Position numbers and translations under genes: made by a program. A stretch of DNA of 36,136 nucleotides, from assembly GCA_964516815.1 (NCBI GenBank), contig CAZEXK010000016.1, forward strand, positions 1 through 36,136. Reading direction: 5' to 3'. The notes beneath the pieces were generated by a model. That model searched no databases, was not told where the DNA came from, and worked only from the letters and a program-made list of their open reading frames with translations. This DNA comes from CAIJNA01 sp964516815. GTDB taxonomy: Bacteria > Campylobacterota > Campylobacteria > Campylobacterales > Arcobacteraceae. This document shows positions 8,258 to 16,454 of the stretch, piece by piece. Every line of letters begins with the position of its first letter. Within the stretch, counting starts at the first letter, position 1.

Positions 8258-9072
8258 TGTACATCTTTATATTCTTCTTTTTGTCTAATAGTTTTCATTT
8301 TTTTAATATATTCCCTTAAATTTTGATATTCTTTTCTTTCAAGAAATCTTGTTTTTCCTGATGGTAGATTATTTAGAGTTATTCCACCAAAATCTATTCT
8401 TTTTAAGTCCATTATTTGTGTTTCAAAATGAGCAAAAAATCGTCTAAGTTCTCTATTTTTACCTTCACTAATAGCAACTTTTAATTTTGAAAAATTTGCA
8501 CCATTTGATTGTATATCATATGCATCAAATGGTGCAAAATGCATAGAAGTTATTTTTGTTTTTTCATAAGCCCCTGCTCGTGCATCATCCAATGTTAATC
8601 CATTTTTCATATATGTTTCCATACTACTTGTAACTGGTCCTGCTATTTTTATTTTGTAAACTCTTATTAGTTTTGAGTGCATTAGTTCATTTGCTATATT
8701 TACATCATCAGTTAATAACAATACTCCCTCACTTGCATAATCAAGCCTACCTATTGGTAAAAAATGTCCATATTTTTTTGATAGAGTATCATAAATAGTT
8801 TTTCTTCCTTGAGGATCATTTTTAGATACTATTTCACCTTTTTGCTTGTTGTAAACTATAACTGTACTAGCACGAGTATTATCAACTTTTACAGTTCTTC
8901 CTTTTACTTTAACTATTACATCTTTAGTAACTTTAGTAGCCATCTCTTTTATGGTTTGTGAGTTTATGCTAACTTCACCATCTTGTATAAGCTGATCTGC
9001 TTCTCTTCTACTGTATTTACTATTATGAGATATAAATTTATTTAATCTTATTAATTCTTCTTGGTAAGCCAT
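8236..9072 (-). CDS. rluB: 23S rRNA pseudouridine synthase, RluB family
   Basis: 278 residues. An S4 RNA-binding domain (residues 7-60, LNKFISHNSKYSRREADQLI) is followed by the RsuA/RluB/E/F catalytic domain. The catalytic aspartate is D111 in IGRLDYASEGVLLLTDD. A later block KLKVAISEGKNRELRRFFAH is the RNA-contacting arginine motif of the family. RluB makes pseudouridine at position 2605 (E. coli numbering) of 23S rRNA; the exact site here is inferred. It overlaps the kdsD stop by one base (TAATG) and the DUF502 gene at its other end. Confidence 0.88.
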   Translation of the reverse strand: MAYQEELIRLNKFISHNSKYSRREADQLIQDGEVSINSQTIKEMATKVTKDVIVKVKGRTVKVDNTRASTVIVYNKQKGEIVSKNDPQGRKTIYDTLSKKYGHFLPIGRLDYASEGVLLLTDDVNIANELMHSKLIRVYKIKIAGPVTSSMETYMKNGLTLDDARAGAYEKTKITSMHFAPFDAYDIQSNGANFSKLKVAISEGKNRELRRFFAHFETQIMDLKRIDFGGITLNNLPSGKTRFLERKEYQNLREYIKKMKTIRQKEEYKDVQWDLKKT

Positions 9073-10034
9073 TATTTTATTCCTGCTTCTACTAGTGTAT
9101 GAATATGTAATATACCATAGATTGTCTTATCTTTATTTAATATAAGTAGAACTTGTATCTTGTTATCTTCTATGATTTTTAATGCATCAGATGCTAATAT
9201 ATTTTTATCATCAATATATTTTGGATTTAATGTTGCTATATCTTGAACTTTTGTATTTAAAGAAAAATCATCACTCATCATGTATCTTCTAAGATCCCCA
9301 TCACTCAAAAGTCCCACAAGTGTTTGTTTCTCATCTACTATAATTGCATTTCCAAGTCTTCCCTCACTCATAACAACAACGGCATCTTTTAATATTGTGT
9401 TTATTTTAATTATTGGTAAATTGTTTTTTTGCATTAAATCATCTACTTTTATAAATAACTTTTTACCTAAACTTCCACCTGGATGAAAAGAAGCAAAGTC
9501 ACCTTTATCAAAAGATGAATGCTTCATCAAACATACTGCTAAAGCATCTCCCATAGCCATTGTAAGTGTTGTAGATGAAGTAGGTGCAATATCCAAAGGA
9601 CAAGCTTCTTTTTGTATACTTACATCTAAAAACACATCAGCATAAGAAGCTAAGGTTGAGTTTTCATTATTTGCCATTGCAATCATAGCTATATCAAGTC
9701 TTTTTAAATGTGGTAATATTTGTATAAGTTCATTGCTTTCCCCACTATAAGAAATAGCTAGAACAACATCTCCTTTGCTTATCATACCTAAGTCACCATG
9801 CATTGCTTCTGTTGGATGTAAAAAAAATGAACTGGTTCCTGTACTAGCTAGTGTAGCTGCTATTTTTGTACCAACTAATCCTGATTTTCCAACTCCAGTT
9901 ACTATTAGTTTACCTTTAGCATTTGATATTAGCATAACTGCTTTTTGTATCTGATCTGTTATATTATTTGCAGCTCTTTTTAACTCTTGTGCTTCTATTA
10001 ACAAGACATCCTTAGCAATTTGTACATAATCCAT
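9072..10034 (-). CDS. kdsD: D-arabinose-5-phosphate isomerase (KdsD/KpsF)
   Basis: 320 residues. The SIS sugar-phosphate domain spans about residues 30-170, with GVGKSGLVGTKIAATLASTG, HPTEAMHGDLGMI and LAISYSGES, the conserved blocks of arabinose-5-phosphate isomerases. Two CBS domains fill residues about 200-320. The enzyme converts ribulose-5-phosphate to arabinose-5-phosphate, the first step towards Kdo of lipopolysaccharide or capsule. It is the first gene of a six-gene minus-strand run. The ATG at 10034 has an AAAGGTAG ribosome binding site. The intergenic region upstream is shared with the divergent tlpA-like gene. Confidence 0.92.
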   Translation of the reverse strand: MDYVQIAKDVLLIEAQELKRAANNITDQIQKAVMLISNAKGKLIVTGVGKSGLVGTKIAATLASTGTSSFFLHPTEAMHGDLGMISKGDVVLAISYSGESNELIQILPHLKRLDIAMIAMANNENSTLASYADVFLDVSIQKEACPLDIAPTSSTTLTMAMGDALAVCLMKHSSFDKGDFASFHPGGSLGKKLFIKVDDLMQKNNLPIIKINTILKDAVVVMSEGRLGNAIIVDEKQTLVGLLSDGDLRRYMMSDDFSLNTKVQDIATLNPKYIDDKNILASDALKIIEDNKIQVLLILNKDKTIYGILHIHTLVEAGIK

Positions 10035-10097
10035 TAATCTACCTTTATAACAGAATTATAACATAATAATACCAAAATAATAAAAGCATTTTTTAGC

Positions 10098-10126
10098 TAT
10101 AATCTCCACTAATTAATATTTATAAT
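10098..10126 (+). promoter_or_regulatory. Promoter elements for the TlpA-like gene
   Basis: TATAAT occurs at 10098-10103 within TTTTAGCTATAAT and again at 10121-10126. The first has the same TTTTAGC lead as the element before purB and the GC-TATAAT of hisF. The ATG is at 10162, and an AAGGA ribosome binding site lies at 10151-10155. Confidence 0.5.
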
Positions 10127-10161
10127 AGTAGATTTATGATTTAATATATATAAGGAAATAC

Positions 10162-10680
10162 ATGAAAAAAAATAAAATAATTTATACAATAATATTTGTT
10201 CTGAGTCTTCAACTTCACATGAATGCTAATGATCTTTCATTAAGATTTAAAAAAATTGCAAATATGGTTGAGGCACCTGATTTTTCATTAAAATCAGAAA
10301 ATGGAGATATGGTTAAGTTGAGTGATTATAAAGGTAAAACTGTTATATTAAATTTTTGGGCTACTTGGTGTCCACCATGTAAAAAAGAGATGCCTTCATT
10401 GGAGAGATTTTATAAAAAAGCTAAAGATAAAAACATTGTTGTTTTAGCTATTACAGTTGGACAAGATGAGGATAGTGTTTTTCCTTTTATAAACACTTTA
10501 AACCCAGTGCCAACTTTTCCCATACTACTAGATACAAACTCTAATGTTGCAAGACAATGGAGCATTAGTGCTATGCCTACTACTGTTATAATAAATAAAG
10601 AGGGTTATTTGTCGTATTTTGCTCTTGGAGCAAGAGAATTTGATAATCCTAAGTTTTTAAAAGAGCTTCTTAAACTTTAA
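10162..10680 (+). CDS. TlpA-family periplasmic thiol-disulfide oxidoreductase
   Basis: 172 residues. A signal peptide (residues 1 to about 22, KKNK then a hydrophobic run ending LHMNA) is followed by an AhpC-TSA/thioredoxin fold. The active site is WATWCPPCKKEMP with C70 and C73, and the cis-proline loop is AMPTTVI. The sequence APDFSLKSENGD before the domain is typical of TlpA/ResA proteins. It should keep a periplasmic client reduced, for example apocytochrome c or a copper-binding protein; which one cannot be told. It stands alone, divergent from kdsD, and ends at a strong hairpin. Confidence 0.85.
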   Translation: MKKNKIIYTIIFVLSLQLHMNANDLSLRFKKIANMVEAPDFSLKSENGDMVKLSDYKGKTVILNFWATWCPPCKKEMPSLERFYKKAKDKNIVVLAITVGQDEDSVFPFINTLNPVPTFPILLDTNSNVARQWSISAMPTTVIINKEGYLSYFALGAREFDNPKFLKELLKL

Positions 10681-10683
10681 AAT

Positions 10684-10716
10684 AAAATAACTAAGATATT
10701 TTATCTTGGCTATTTT
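10684..10716. terminator. Bidirectional terminator between tlpA-like gene and Met-rich gene
   Basis: AAAATAACTAAGATA (10684-10698) pairs with TATCTTGGCTATTTT (10702-10716) around a TTT loop, with one mismatch and one G-T pair in 15. A-runs and T-runs flank both sides, so it can serve the convergent genes ending at 10680 and 10720. Confidence 0.75.
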
Positions 10717-10719
10717 ATT

Positions 10720-10950
10720 TTAATTAGTATTATTTTTTTCAGTTTTATTTGTATTTTGTGTACTCATATTTGGTATGGCTAGTTTTAGTATTTCTAGGCT
10801 TGGCATCTGCATTTGTAGCATTGATGGCATTGTTATTCCCATAAAACCATTACTTTTATTATCATCACTATTCATCATACTTGGCATACTAAACATTCCA
10901 GCATTTAGTGTTGAAGTTAGTATTATAATTTTTAATTCATATTTATTCAT
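10720..10950 (-). CDS. Small Met-rich secreted protein
   Basis: 76 residues. I do not recognise a family. The N-terminus MNKYELKIIILTSTLNAGMF looks like a weak signal peptide. The middle is rich in Met and Pro, with MPSM twice and MPSL once, and the tail is Asn/Thr/Lys. A strong AAAAGGAAAGAA sits right before the ATG, and the gene ends at the bidirectional hairpin, which supports it being real. Met-rich MxxM segments bind Cu(I) in several periplasmic proteins, so a copper role next to a TlpA-like thioredoxin is possible but only a guess. Confidence 0.5.
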   Translation of the reverse strand: MNKYELKIIILTSTLNAGMFSMPSMMNSDDNKSNGFMGITMPSMLQMQMPSLEILKLAIPNMSTQNTNKTEKNNTN

Positions 10951-11049
10951 TTCTTTCCTTTTAGCGTATTATTCACAAAATATTAATAAATATTGCATAA
11001 GTAAATGTATTTTTATTAGAATGTCTTATTATACAAAAAAGGATATACA

Positions 11050-11620
11050 ATGAATGATTATTTAATTATTATGTCTAGTGTTAATGCTAATTTTAATTTA
11101 GCAAAACAACTCCAAAAGAAGTATTTGAATTATCAAAAGAGATGAAAAATGCTAAAGCTTATANNNNNNNNNNNNNNNNNNNNNNNNNNNNNNNNNNNNN
11201 NNNNNNNNNNNNNNNNNNNNNNNNNNNNNNNNNNNNNNNNNNNNNNNNNNNNNNNNNNNNNNNACTCCAAAAGAAGTATTTGAATTATCAAAAGAGATGA
11301 AAAATGCTAAAGCTTATATAATTATATCTCCTGAATATAATTATAATGTTACACCTGTATTATCTAATTTTTTAGCTTGGGTATCTACTATTGGAGATGA
11401 TTTTAGACTTTTATTCACAAATAAAGTGGTATTACTAGCAACTGCTAGTGGTGGAGATGGGAAAAGTGTATTAACTATCATGAGATCTGTATTTACTTCA
11501 CTTGGTGCTATTGTTATACCAAGAGATATATGTGTAACTTATAGCAATCCTATAAAACCAGAGTCAGTTAAGAAAATATTAACACAATTTATTAGTATAG
11601 AAGAAAAAATAAATAAATAG
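11050..11620 (+). CDS. NAD(P)H-dependent FMN reductase family protein, broken by the assembly gap
   Basis: The 5' part is an ATG at 11050 with AAAAAAGGATATACA before it, reading MNDYLIIMSSVNANFNLAKQ, the first strand and helix of a flavodoxin-like fold. After the N-run the frame continues TPKEVFELSKEMKNAKAYII and then SPEYNYNVTPVLSNFLAWVS, the flavin-binding SPEYN motif of FMN_red proteins, and ends KINK at 11620. About 138 residues are visible against 180-200 usual, so some 40-50 are missing. The sequence before the gap does not join the later frame: the ATG frame stops at a TGA before 11163 if read straight on. Whether the gene is intact in the organism cannot be decided from this assembly. 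Confidence 0.7.
11109..11163 (+). repeat. 55-base contig-end duplicate, left copy
   Basis: These 55 bases ending at the N-run are identical to the 55 bases starting right after it (11264-11318). The exact length and position are what two de Bruijn contigs sharing a 55-mer would give. Confidence 0.9.
11164..11263. other. Scaffold gap of exactly 100 N
   Basis: A run of 100 N, the conventional placeholder for a gap of unknown size. The true distance may be shorter or longer. It interrupts the FMN reductase gene. Confidence 0.99.
11264..11318 (+). repeat. 55-base contig-end duplicate, right copy
   Basis: Partner of 11109-11163. In this copy the sequence is in frame with the FMN reductase C-terminal part, so this is the copy whose context is biologically sensible. 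Confidence 0.9.
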
Positions 11621-11642
11621 CTATGAGTTGATACTCATAGCT
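11619..11642. terminator. Terminator between FMN reductase gene and rnj
   Basis: A perfect 10-bp stem AGCTATGAGT / ACTCATAGCT with a TGAT loop. On the minus strand it is followed by ATTTATTTATTTTTT, a good terminator for the rnj operon. On the plus strand the following tract is weaker. Confidence 0.75.
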
Positions 11643-11654
11643 GATATTGTATAT

Positions 11655-13592
11655 TTATTGAGCAATAATAGTTGGTACTATTAGAGGATATTTTCTATAT
11701 TTTCTTATACAATGTTTTCTTACTGTTTTTCTTAAATCATCTTCTAAGCTTCTATTATTTTCTAATATACCTTCTTTTACATGTTCTAAGTGATGATCTA
11801 GCATATCTTCAATCTCTTTAGCAAAATATCTTTCACTTTTTACATCAACTAATCCAAACGAAGAAACTCTAGCTGGCGCTGTAACTTTTCTATCGCTTAT
11901 ATTAACTTGTGCAACTATAATTACCATACCTTCATTTGCCATTGTTTGTCTATCTAAAACCACATCATTTGCAATTTTTCTATTTCTTTGATTATCAATA
12001 TATACCTTACCAGTTTTTACTGATTTTAATTTTTTCATACCCTTTGGTGTTATTTCTACTTGTTCACCATCAGTTAAAATGTGTATATTTCTTTCTAAGA
12101 CACCACAGTTAATCCCTGTTTGAGAATGCTTTAATACATGATTGTACTCTCCATGAATTGGTAAAAAGAATTTTGGTTTAATCAGTCTTAGCATTAACTT
12201 TTGTTCTTCCATACTAGCATGTCCAGACACATGTATATCTGCATAATCTTGATAGGCAACTTTAGCTCCAGCTTTTAATAATTGGTTTATAACTTCAGAT
12301 ACTGAACCTTCATTTCCAGGTATTGCTTTTGCAGATAATACTATTTGATCATTTGGTTTAATTTTTATATGTCTATGTTCATGTATTGACATTCTAAATA
12401 GAGCAGACATTGGCTCACCTTGAGATCCTGTTGTTACTATTAATACTTGAGCATCTGGATACTTATTTACTTCATGCGCATCTATAAAGTCAGATTTTTT
12501 GTATTTTAAATATCCCATCATCATTGCAACATCAATATTTTTTTCCATTGATCTTCCAATTACACATATTTTTCTTCCTTGTGCTATACCTCTATCTATT
12601 GCTTGCGCAACTCTGTGTAAATTAGATGAAAAAGTAGACATAATAATTCTATTTTTACTAGCTTCACTAAATATTCTATCAAATGTAGGTCCAACAGTTT
12701 TTTCTGTTTTAGTAAACCCACCACCATGCGAGTTTGTACTATCACTTAATAAGGCTAGTACACCTTTTTCACCATAATGTGCATATCTATGTAAATCAGT
12801 AGCATAACCATCAAAAGGTGTATGATCTATTTTAAAATCTCCTGTATGTATTATAGTTCCTGCATCACAGGTAATAGCTAAAGAAGAACAATCAATAATA
12901 CTATGAGTAATGTGCATCCATTCAACTTCAAAATCACCTATTCTAATTAGCTTTCTTTTTTGAACTGCTCTAAAATATGATCTATGATGTTTCATTTTAT
13001 GTTCATCAAACTTTGCACCAACCATTTCAAGTGGTAAAGGTGAACCATATATTGGTATTTGAATTTCTTTAAAGAAATAAGGTAAAGCACCTATATGATC
13101 CTCATGAGCATGAGTTACACATATTGCTGAAAGTTTTGATCTTATTTGTCTTAAATATGTAAAGTCAGGTATTAATATATCAACACCATGCATTGATTCA
13201 TCAGGGAAACTCATTCCCACATCAATAATAATTGCACTTTTATCAGTTTCAATTACCATCATGTTTCCACCAATTTCACCCAATCCTCCAAGAGGAGTGA
13301 TTCTAACACTAGCATCACTTTTTAGATTCATTTTATAATGAGGGTTTAATCTATCTTTGTGGATTTTTTCATTTAATTCAAATGCTTTTTTTGTATCGTT
13401 TGTCCAACCATGACCAGTAACAGGTGGTTTTTTCTTATTAGGAGCATTTTTAGTACTAGCGTTTGGATTTGCTTTATTAGTATCTTTACTTGATTGTTCT
13501 TTATTAATTTTTTTTGTTTCCACAACTTCCACAGTTTGTTGTGTGTTTGCAACTTCTTTATTTTCATTTGTTGTATTATTTGTATTTTCCAT
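11655..13592 (-). CDS. rnj: Ribonuclease J
   Basis: 645 residues. The metallo-beta-lactamase/beta-CASP core starts near residue 95 (RITPLGGLGEIGGN) and carries the zinc motif HAHEDH at 161-166, SGHAS in the beta-CASP part and the late histidine in PIHGEYNH. RNase J is both a 5'-to-3' exonuclease and an endonuclease and takes a central role in mRNA decay and rRNA maturation in Campylobacterota. The first 90 or so residues are a low-complexity, Asn/Lys/Thr-rich extension (NTNNTTNENK onwards), as known for Helicobacter RNase J. Last gene of the rlmB-alaC-ksgA-rnj run; it starts 8 bp after ksgA and ends at a strong hairpin. Confidence 0.95.
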   Translation of the reverse strand: MENTNNTTNENKEVANTQQTVEVVETKKINKEQSSKDTNKANPNASTKNAPNKKKPPVTGHGWTNDTKKAFELNEKIHKDRLNPHYKMNLKSDASVRITPLGGLGEIGGNMMVIETDKSAIIIDVGMSFPDESMHGVDILIPDFTYLRQIRSKLSAICVTHAHEDHIGALPYFFKEIQIPIYGSPLPLEMVGAKFDEHKMKHHRSYFRAVQKRKLIRIGDFEVEWMHITHSIIDCSSLAITCDAGTIIHTGDFKIDHTPFDGYATDLHRYAHYGEKGVLALLSDSTNSHGGGFTKTEKTVGPTFDRIFSEASKNRIIMSTFSSNLHRVAQAIDRGIAQGRKICVIGRSMEKNIDVAMMMGYLKYKKSDFIDAHEVNKYPDAQVLIVTTGSQGEPMSALFRMSIHEHRHIKIKPNDQIVLSAKAIPGNEGSVSEVINQLLKAGAKVAYQDYADIHVSGHASMEEQKLMLRLIKPKFFLPIHGEYNHVLKHSQTGINCGVLERNIHILTDGEQVEITPKGMKKLKSVKTGKVYIDNQRNRKIANDVVLDRQTMANEGMVIIVAQVNISDRKVTAPARVSSFGLVDVKSERYFAKEIEDMLDHHLEHVKEGILENNRSLEDDLRKTVRKHCIRKYRKYPLIVPTIIAQ

Positions 13593-13600
13593 GTTCTCTC

Positions 13601-14380
13601 TTATAATTGTTTATAAATTTGGCTATACAAAGATGCATCTACTTCATGAGGTCTAATATTTTCTGCGATATTTAATTTCTCAAATAATTCTATTAATTCA
13701 TATTTATTATATCTTGCACTAAGATTTTTTATTAGTTTTTTTCTAGGTTGCGTAAACGCAAACTTTAAAAACTTGTTAAACTCATCATCAAATTTTTCTG
13801 TCATATTTTTTTCCAAATATATCACAGATGAATTCACCTTTGGAGGTGGATTGAAACTACTTGGAGGTACTTCTTGCAATATGCTTCGCTTAGAGCAAAG
13901 CAATTGGCTAATAACCCCCAAAGATGAGTATTCCTTATCTTTAGAAATTGCTGTAAATTTTTCAGCAACTTCTTTTTGTACCATCACGATAATAACTTCA
14001 CAGTTTTTATCATTTAGTGCTTTTAATATAATATTTGTTGCTATATAGTAAGGTAAATTTGCTATTAAGTCATATTTACTTGTATATAAGCTTACATCAT
14101 CATTCCAGATTTTTAGAACATCAGTTAAAACTAAGTCCAATCTTTTTGATGATATTTCATTAATAAATTCGCTTTGTAAGATAGAGTATAAATCTCTATC
14201 GACCTCATATGCTGTTACATCTTTGTATTTGACAAGCCTTTTTGTCAAATCACCTAAGCCAGGCCCAATTTCGACAATCCTATTATCATTTTTGGGCATC
14301 GATTCGATGATTTTAATTAATACACTTTCGTCTTTTAGAAAATTTTGTCCAAATTTCTTTTTTGCTTTTATATCAATCAA
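13601..14380 (-). CDS. ksgA: 16S rRNA dimethyladenosine transferase RsmA/KsgA
   Basis: 259 residues. The N-terminal KAKKKFGQNFLKDESV, SAM motif VEIGPGLGDLTKRL and catalytic NLPYYIA are the KsgA signatures. It dimethylates two adjacent adenines in helix 45 of 16S rRNA. The start used here is a TTG at 14380: no ATG or GTG lies between the upstream in-frame TAA and the conserved KKFGQNF block. No strong ribosome binding site precedes it, so translation is probably weak or coupled to alaC, which ends 45 bp upstream. Adjacent to rnj, as in other Campylobacterota. Confidence 0.93.
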   Translation of the reverse strand: MIDIKAKKKFGQNFLKDESVLIKIIESMPKNDNRIVEIGPGLGDLTKRLVKYKDVTAYEVDRDLYSILQSEFINEISSKRLDLVLTDVLKIWNDDVSLYTSKYDLIANLPYYIATNIILKALNDKNCEVIIVMVQKEVAEKFTAISKDKEYSSLGVISQLLCSKRSILQEVPPSSFNPPPKVNSSVIYLEKNMTEKFDDEFNKFLKFAFTQPRKKLIKNLSARYNKYELIELFEKLNIAENIRPHEVDASLYSQIYKQL

Positions 14381-14425
14381 GTTAGTGTAACCAAAATCTT
14401 CTTATGTATGTATTTAATTTTATAA

Positions 14426-15637
14426 TTATTTTGCATTTTCTTCTAAGAATTTCTTTAAATTTTTAGCAGCTTGTCTGATTCTTTTAGAATTTTCAATTAA
14501 TGCAAGTCGTACATAACCCTCACCCTGCTCTCCAAATCCTATACCAGGAGCAACTGCTATTCCTGCGTTAGTCAATAATTTTTTAGAAAACTCTAAAGAA
14601 TTCATATGTGCTACACATTGCGGTATTTTTGCCCATACAAACATTGATGCTTTATTCCTTCTTATATCCCAACCAGCTCTTTTAAAACTATCAATTAGGA
14701 CATCTTGTCTTTGATCATATTTATTAATAATATCTCTTACACATTGTTGATCACCATTAAGTGCAACTGTAGCTGCTACTTGTATGGGAGTGAACATTCC
14801 ATAGTCAAGCCATGATTTTATATTTTGTAAAGCACCAATTAATCTTGTATTTCCTACAAAAAATCCTACTCTCCAACCTGCCATATTATATGATTTACTT
14901 AAAGTAAATGATTCAACAGCTACATCAATTGCACCAGGAGCTTGAAATATTGAAGGTGTTACATAACCATCAAAGGTTATATCACCATAAGCAATATCAG
15001 AAATAATATAAAATCTATTCTTTTTTGCCATTGCTACTAAATTTATATAAAATTCAGGAGTTACTGTTGCAGTTGTTGGATTGTGAGGAAAGTTTACTAC
15101 TATGTATTTCGGTTTTGTTTTTTCATCATCACAAAGATTTTGTAAATCAGATAAAAATTCATCTTCTAGTACATTGTAGTCTTCATCATACTTTAATCCA
15201 AAATTAATGATATTTCCACCTGCTAATATAAATGCATAATTGTGTATAGGATATGTTGGATCTGGTACTACTATATTATCTCCAGGATTAGTAATAGCAT
15301 ATGCCAAATGGGCATAACCCTCTTTACTTCCCATGGTAGCAACACATTGCGTTTGTGGATTTAATTCAATATCATATCTTCTTTTATACCATGATGATAT
15401 TGCCATTAATAATTTTGGTATACCTTTTGAGGCTGAATATCCGTGAGTCTTTGTTTTTTTGGCTGATTCTACTAATTTTTCTCTTATGTGTTCTGGTGTA
15501 TCTCCATCTGGATTTCCCATTGAAAAATCAATAACATCATTGCCTGCGTGTCTTTCTTGCATTTTAAGTTCATTAACTTCTGCAAAAACATACTTTGGTA
15601 ATAATTCCACTCTACTAAACTTTATCTCATCGAACAT
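14426..15637 (-). CDS. alaC: Alanine-synthesising aminotransferase (AlaC-like)
   Basis: 403 residues, fold-type I PLP aminotransferase. It follows E. coli AlaC closely through its length: DFSMGNPDGDTPEHI, THGYSASKGIPKL, GSKEGYAHL, DPTYPIHNY, NFPHNPTTA and the PLP lysine K248 in FTLSKSYNMAGWRVGFF. The C-terminus has SLEFSKKLL and GIGFGEQGEGYVRLALIEN. It should interconvert pyruvate and alanine with glutamate as amino donor. An AAGGA element precedes the ATG. Placed 10 bp after a secreted-protein gene and upstream of ksgA. LL-diaminopimelate aminotransferases are relatives, but the match is to AlaC. Confidence 0.88.
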   Translation of the reverse strand: MFDEIKFSRVELLPKYVFAEVNELKMQERHAGNDVIDFSMGNPDGDTPEHIREKLVESAKKTKTHGYSASKGIPKLLMAISSWYKRRYDIELNPQTQCVATMGSKEGYAHLAYAITNPGDNIVVPDPTYPIHNYAFILAGGNIINFGLKYDEDYNVLEDEFLSDLQNLCDDEKTKPKYIVVNFPHNPTTATVTPEFYINLVAMAKKNRFYIISDIAYGDITFDGYVTPSIFQAPGAIDVAVESFTLSKSYNMAGWRVGFFVGNTRLIGALQNIKSWLDYGMFTPIQVAATVALNGDQQCVRDIINKYDQRQDVLIDSFKRAGWDIRRNKASMFVWAKIPQCVAHMNSLEFSKKLLTNAGIAVAPGIGFGEQGEGYVRLALIENSKRIRQAAKNLKKFLEENAK

Positions 15638-15647
15638 TTTTTTCCTT

Positions 15648-16454
15648 TTATCTAACTGTTACAGTTAGCCCTCTTTTAATATTTTTTTGCGTGAAACTAT
15701 CACCTATTAATATATATTTTGTAAATCTAGGTACTCCTAAGATTGTATCTTTACTCAAAATATCATTTTTAAGACTAGAAATATAATTTAAATTTTTATC
15801 ATAAAATGAAATGTATGGATACCAAGTATTAGAAGAACTACTTTTTATATGTAATTCATTTGCATTTTTTACTTTTATCATATATGGTTCTACTGACTTT
15901 TTTAGTTTAACTTTTTCATTTCTACTTATAGATATAGCCTCTTTTATATTTGCATATGTAAAATCAATTGTATATTTCCATTGTGTATCATCTATTTTTT
16001 GAACATTTTTAAAAATTGCATTAGATCTTTTTAGTTCTTTTATAAATTCGTATGGATTTATCATTGCTTCACTTTTTAGTCTAATGCCCCATACTGTTGT
16101 TTGATCTTCTTTATATAAGTAATCATTAAAATAATATGAGTACCCTAAAGTATTTAGGGTATCGTTTATCATTTTTATTGATTGAACACTTGAGTTTGTT
16201 GTTTCAAAAATCAATTTGATATCTGTGATTTGAGGATATTTTAAATTTATTAAGCTATTTTTACTTAGTTTCTCATGCATCTTTTGAAAATTTACTCTAT
16301 GATTATTGTAATAAAGAGCTTCATTTTTAAATATATTTTGTATTAGATTTGAGTGCTTTTGATAATTTATTTGTCCAACACTATTTTGTATTTTTTCTCT
16401 TAATTCACTAGCATTTAAACTAAATGCTATGAAGATTATTAGTAGTATTTTCAT
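15648..16454 (-). CDS. Secreted protein of unknown function
   Basis: 268 residues with a clear signal peptide (MKILLIIFIAFSLNA, then SELREK). The mature part is a helix-rich N-terminal stretch followed by beta-rich sequence with no family that I recognise. The C-terminus reads GVPRFTKYILIGDSFTQKNI and ends with a short beta strand. It starts within an ATGA overlap with the rlmB stop, so the two are translationally coupled, and alaC follows 10 bp later. Likely periplasmic; no catalytic motif is visible. Confidence 0.75.
   Translation of the reverse strand: MKILLIIFIAFSLNASELREKIQNSVGQINYQKHSNLIQNIFKNEALYYNNHRVNFQKMHEKLSKNSLINLKYPQITDIKLIFETTNSSVQSIKMINDTLNTLGYSYYFNDYLYKEDQTTVWGIRLKSEAMINPYEFIKELKRSNAIFKNVQKIDDTQWKYTIDFTYANIKEAISISRNEKVKLKKSVEPYMIKVKNANELHIKSSSSNTWYPYISFYDKNLNYISSLKNDILSKDTILGVPRFTKYILIGDSFTQKNIKRGLTVTVR

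Noticed and set aside
12499..12777. Plus-strand open frame opposite rnj
   Set aside because: Lies wholly inside the conserved RNase J core on the other strand; no ribosome binding site and no family resemblance.
16141..16161. Inverted repeat TACCCTAAA-gta-TTTAGGGTA
   Set aside because: Lies inside the coding sequence of the secreted protein, single copy in the window, no flanking T-run; treated as chance.
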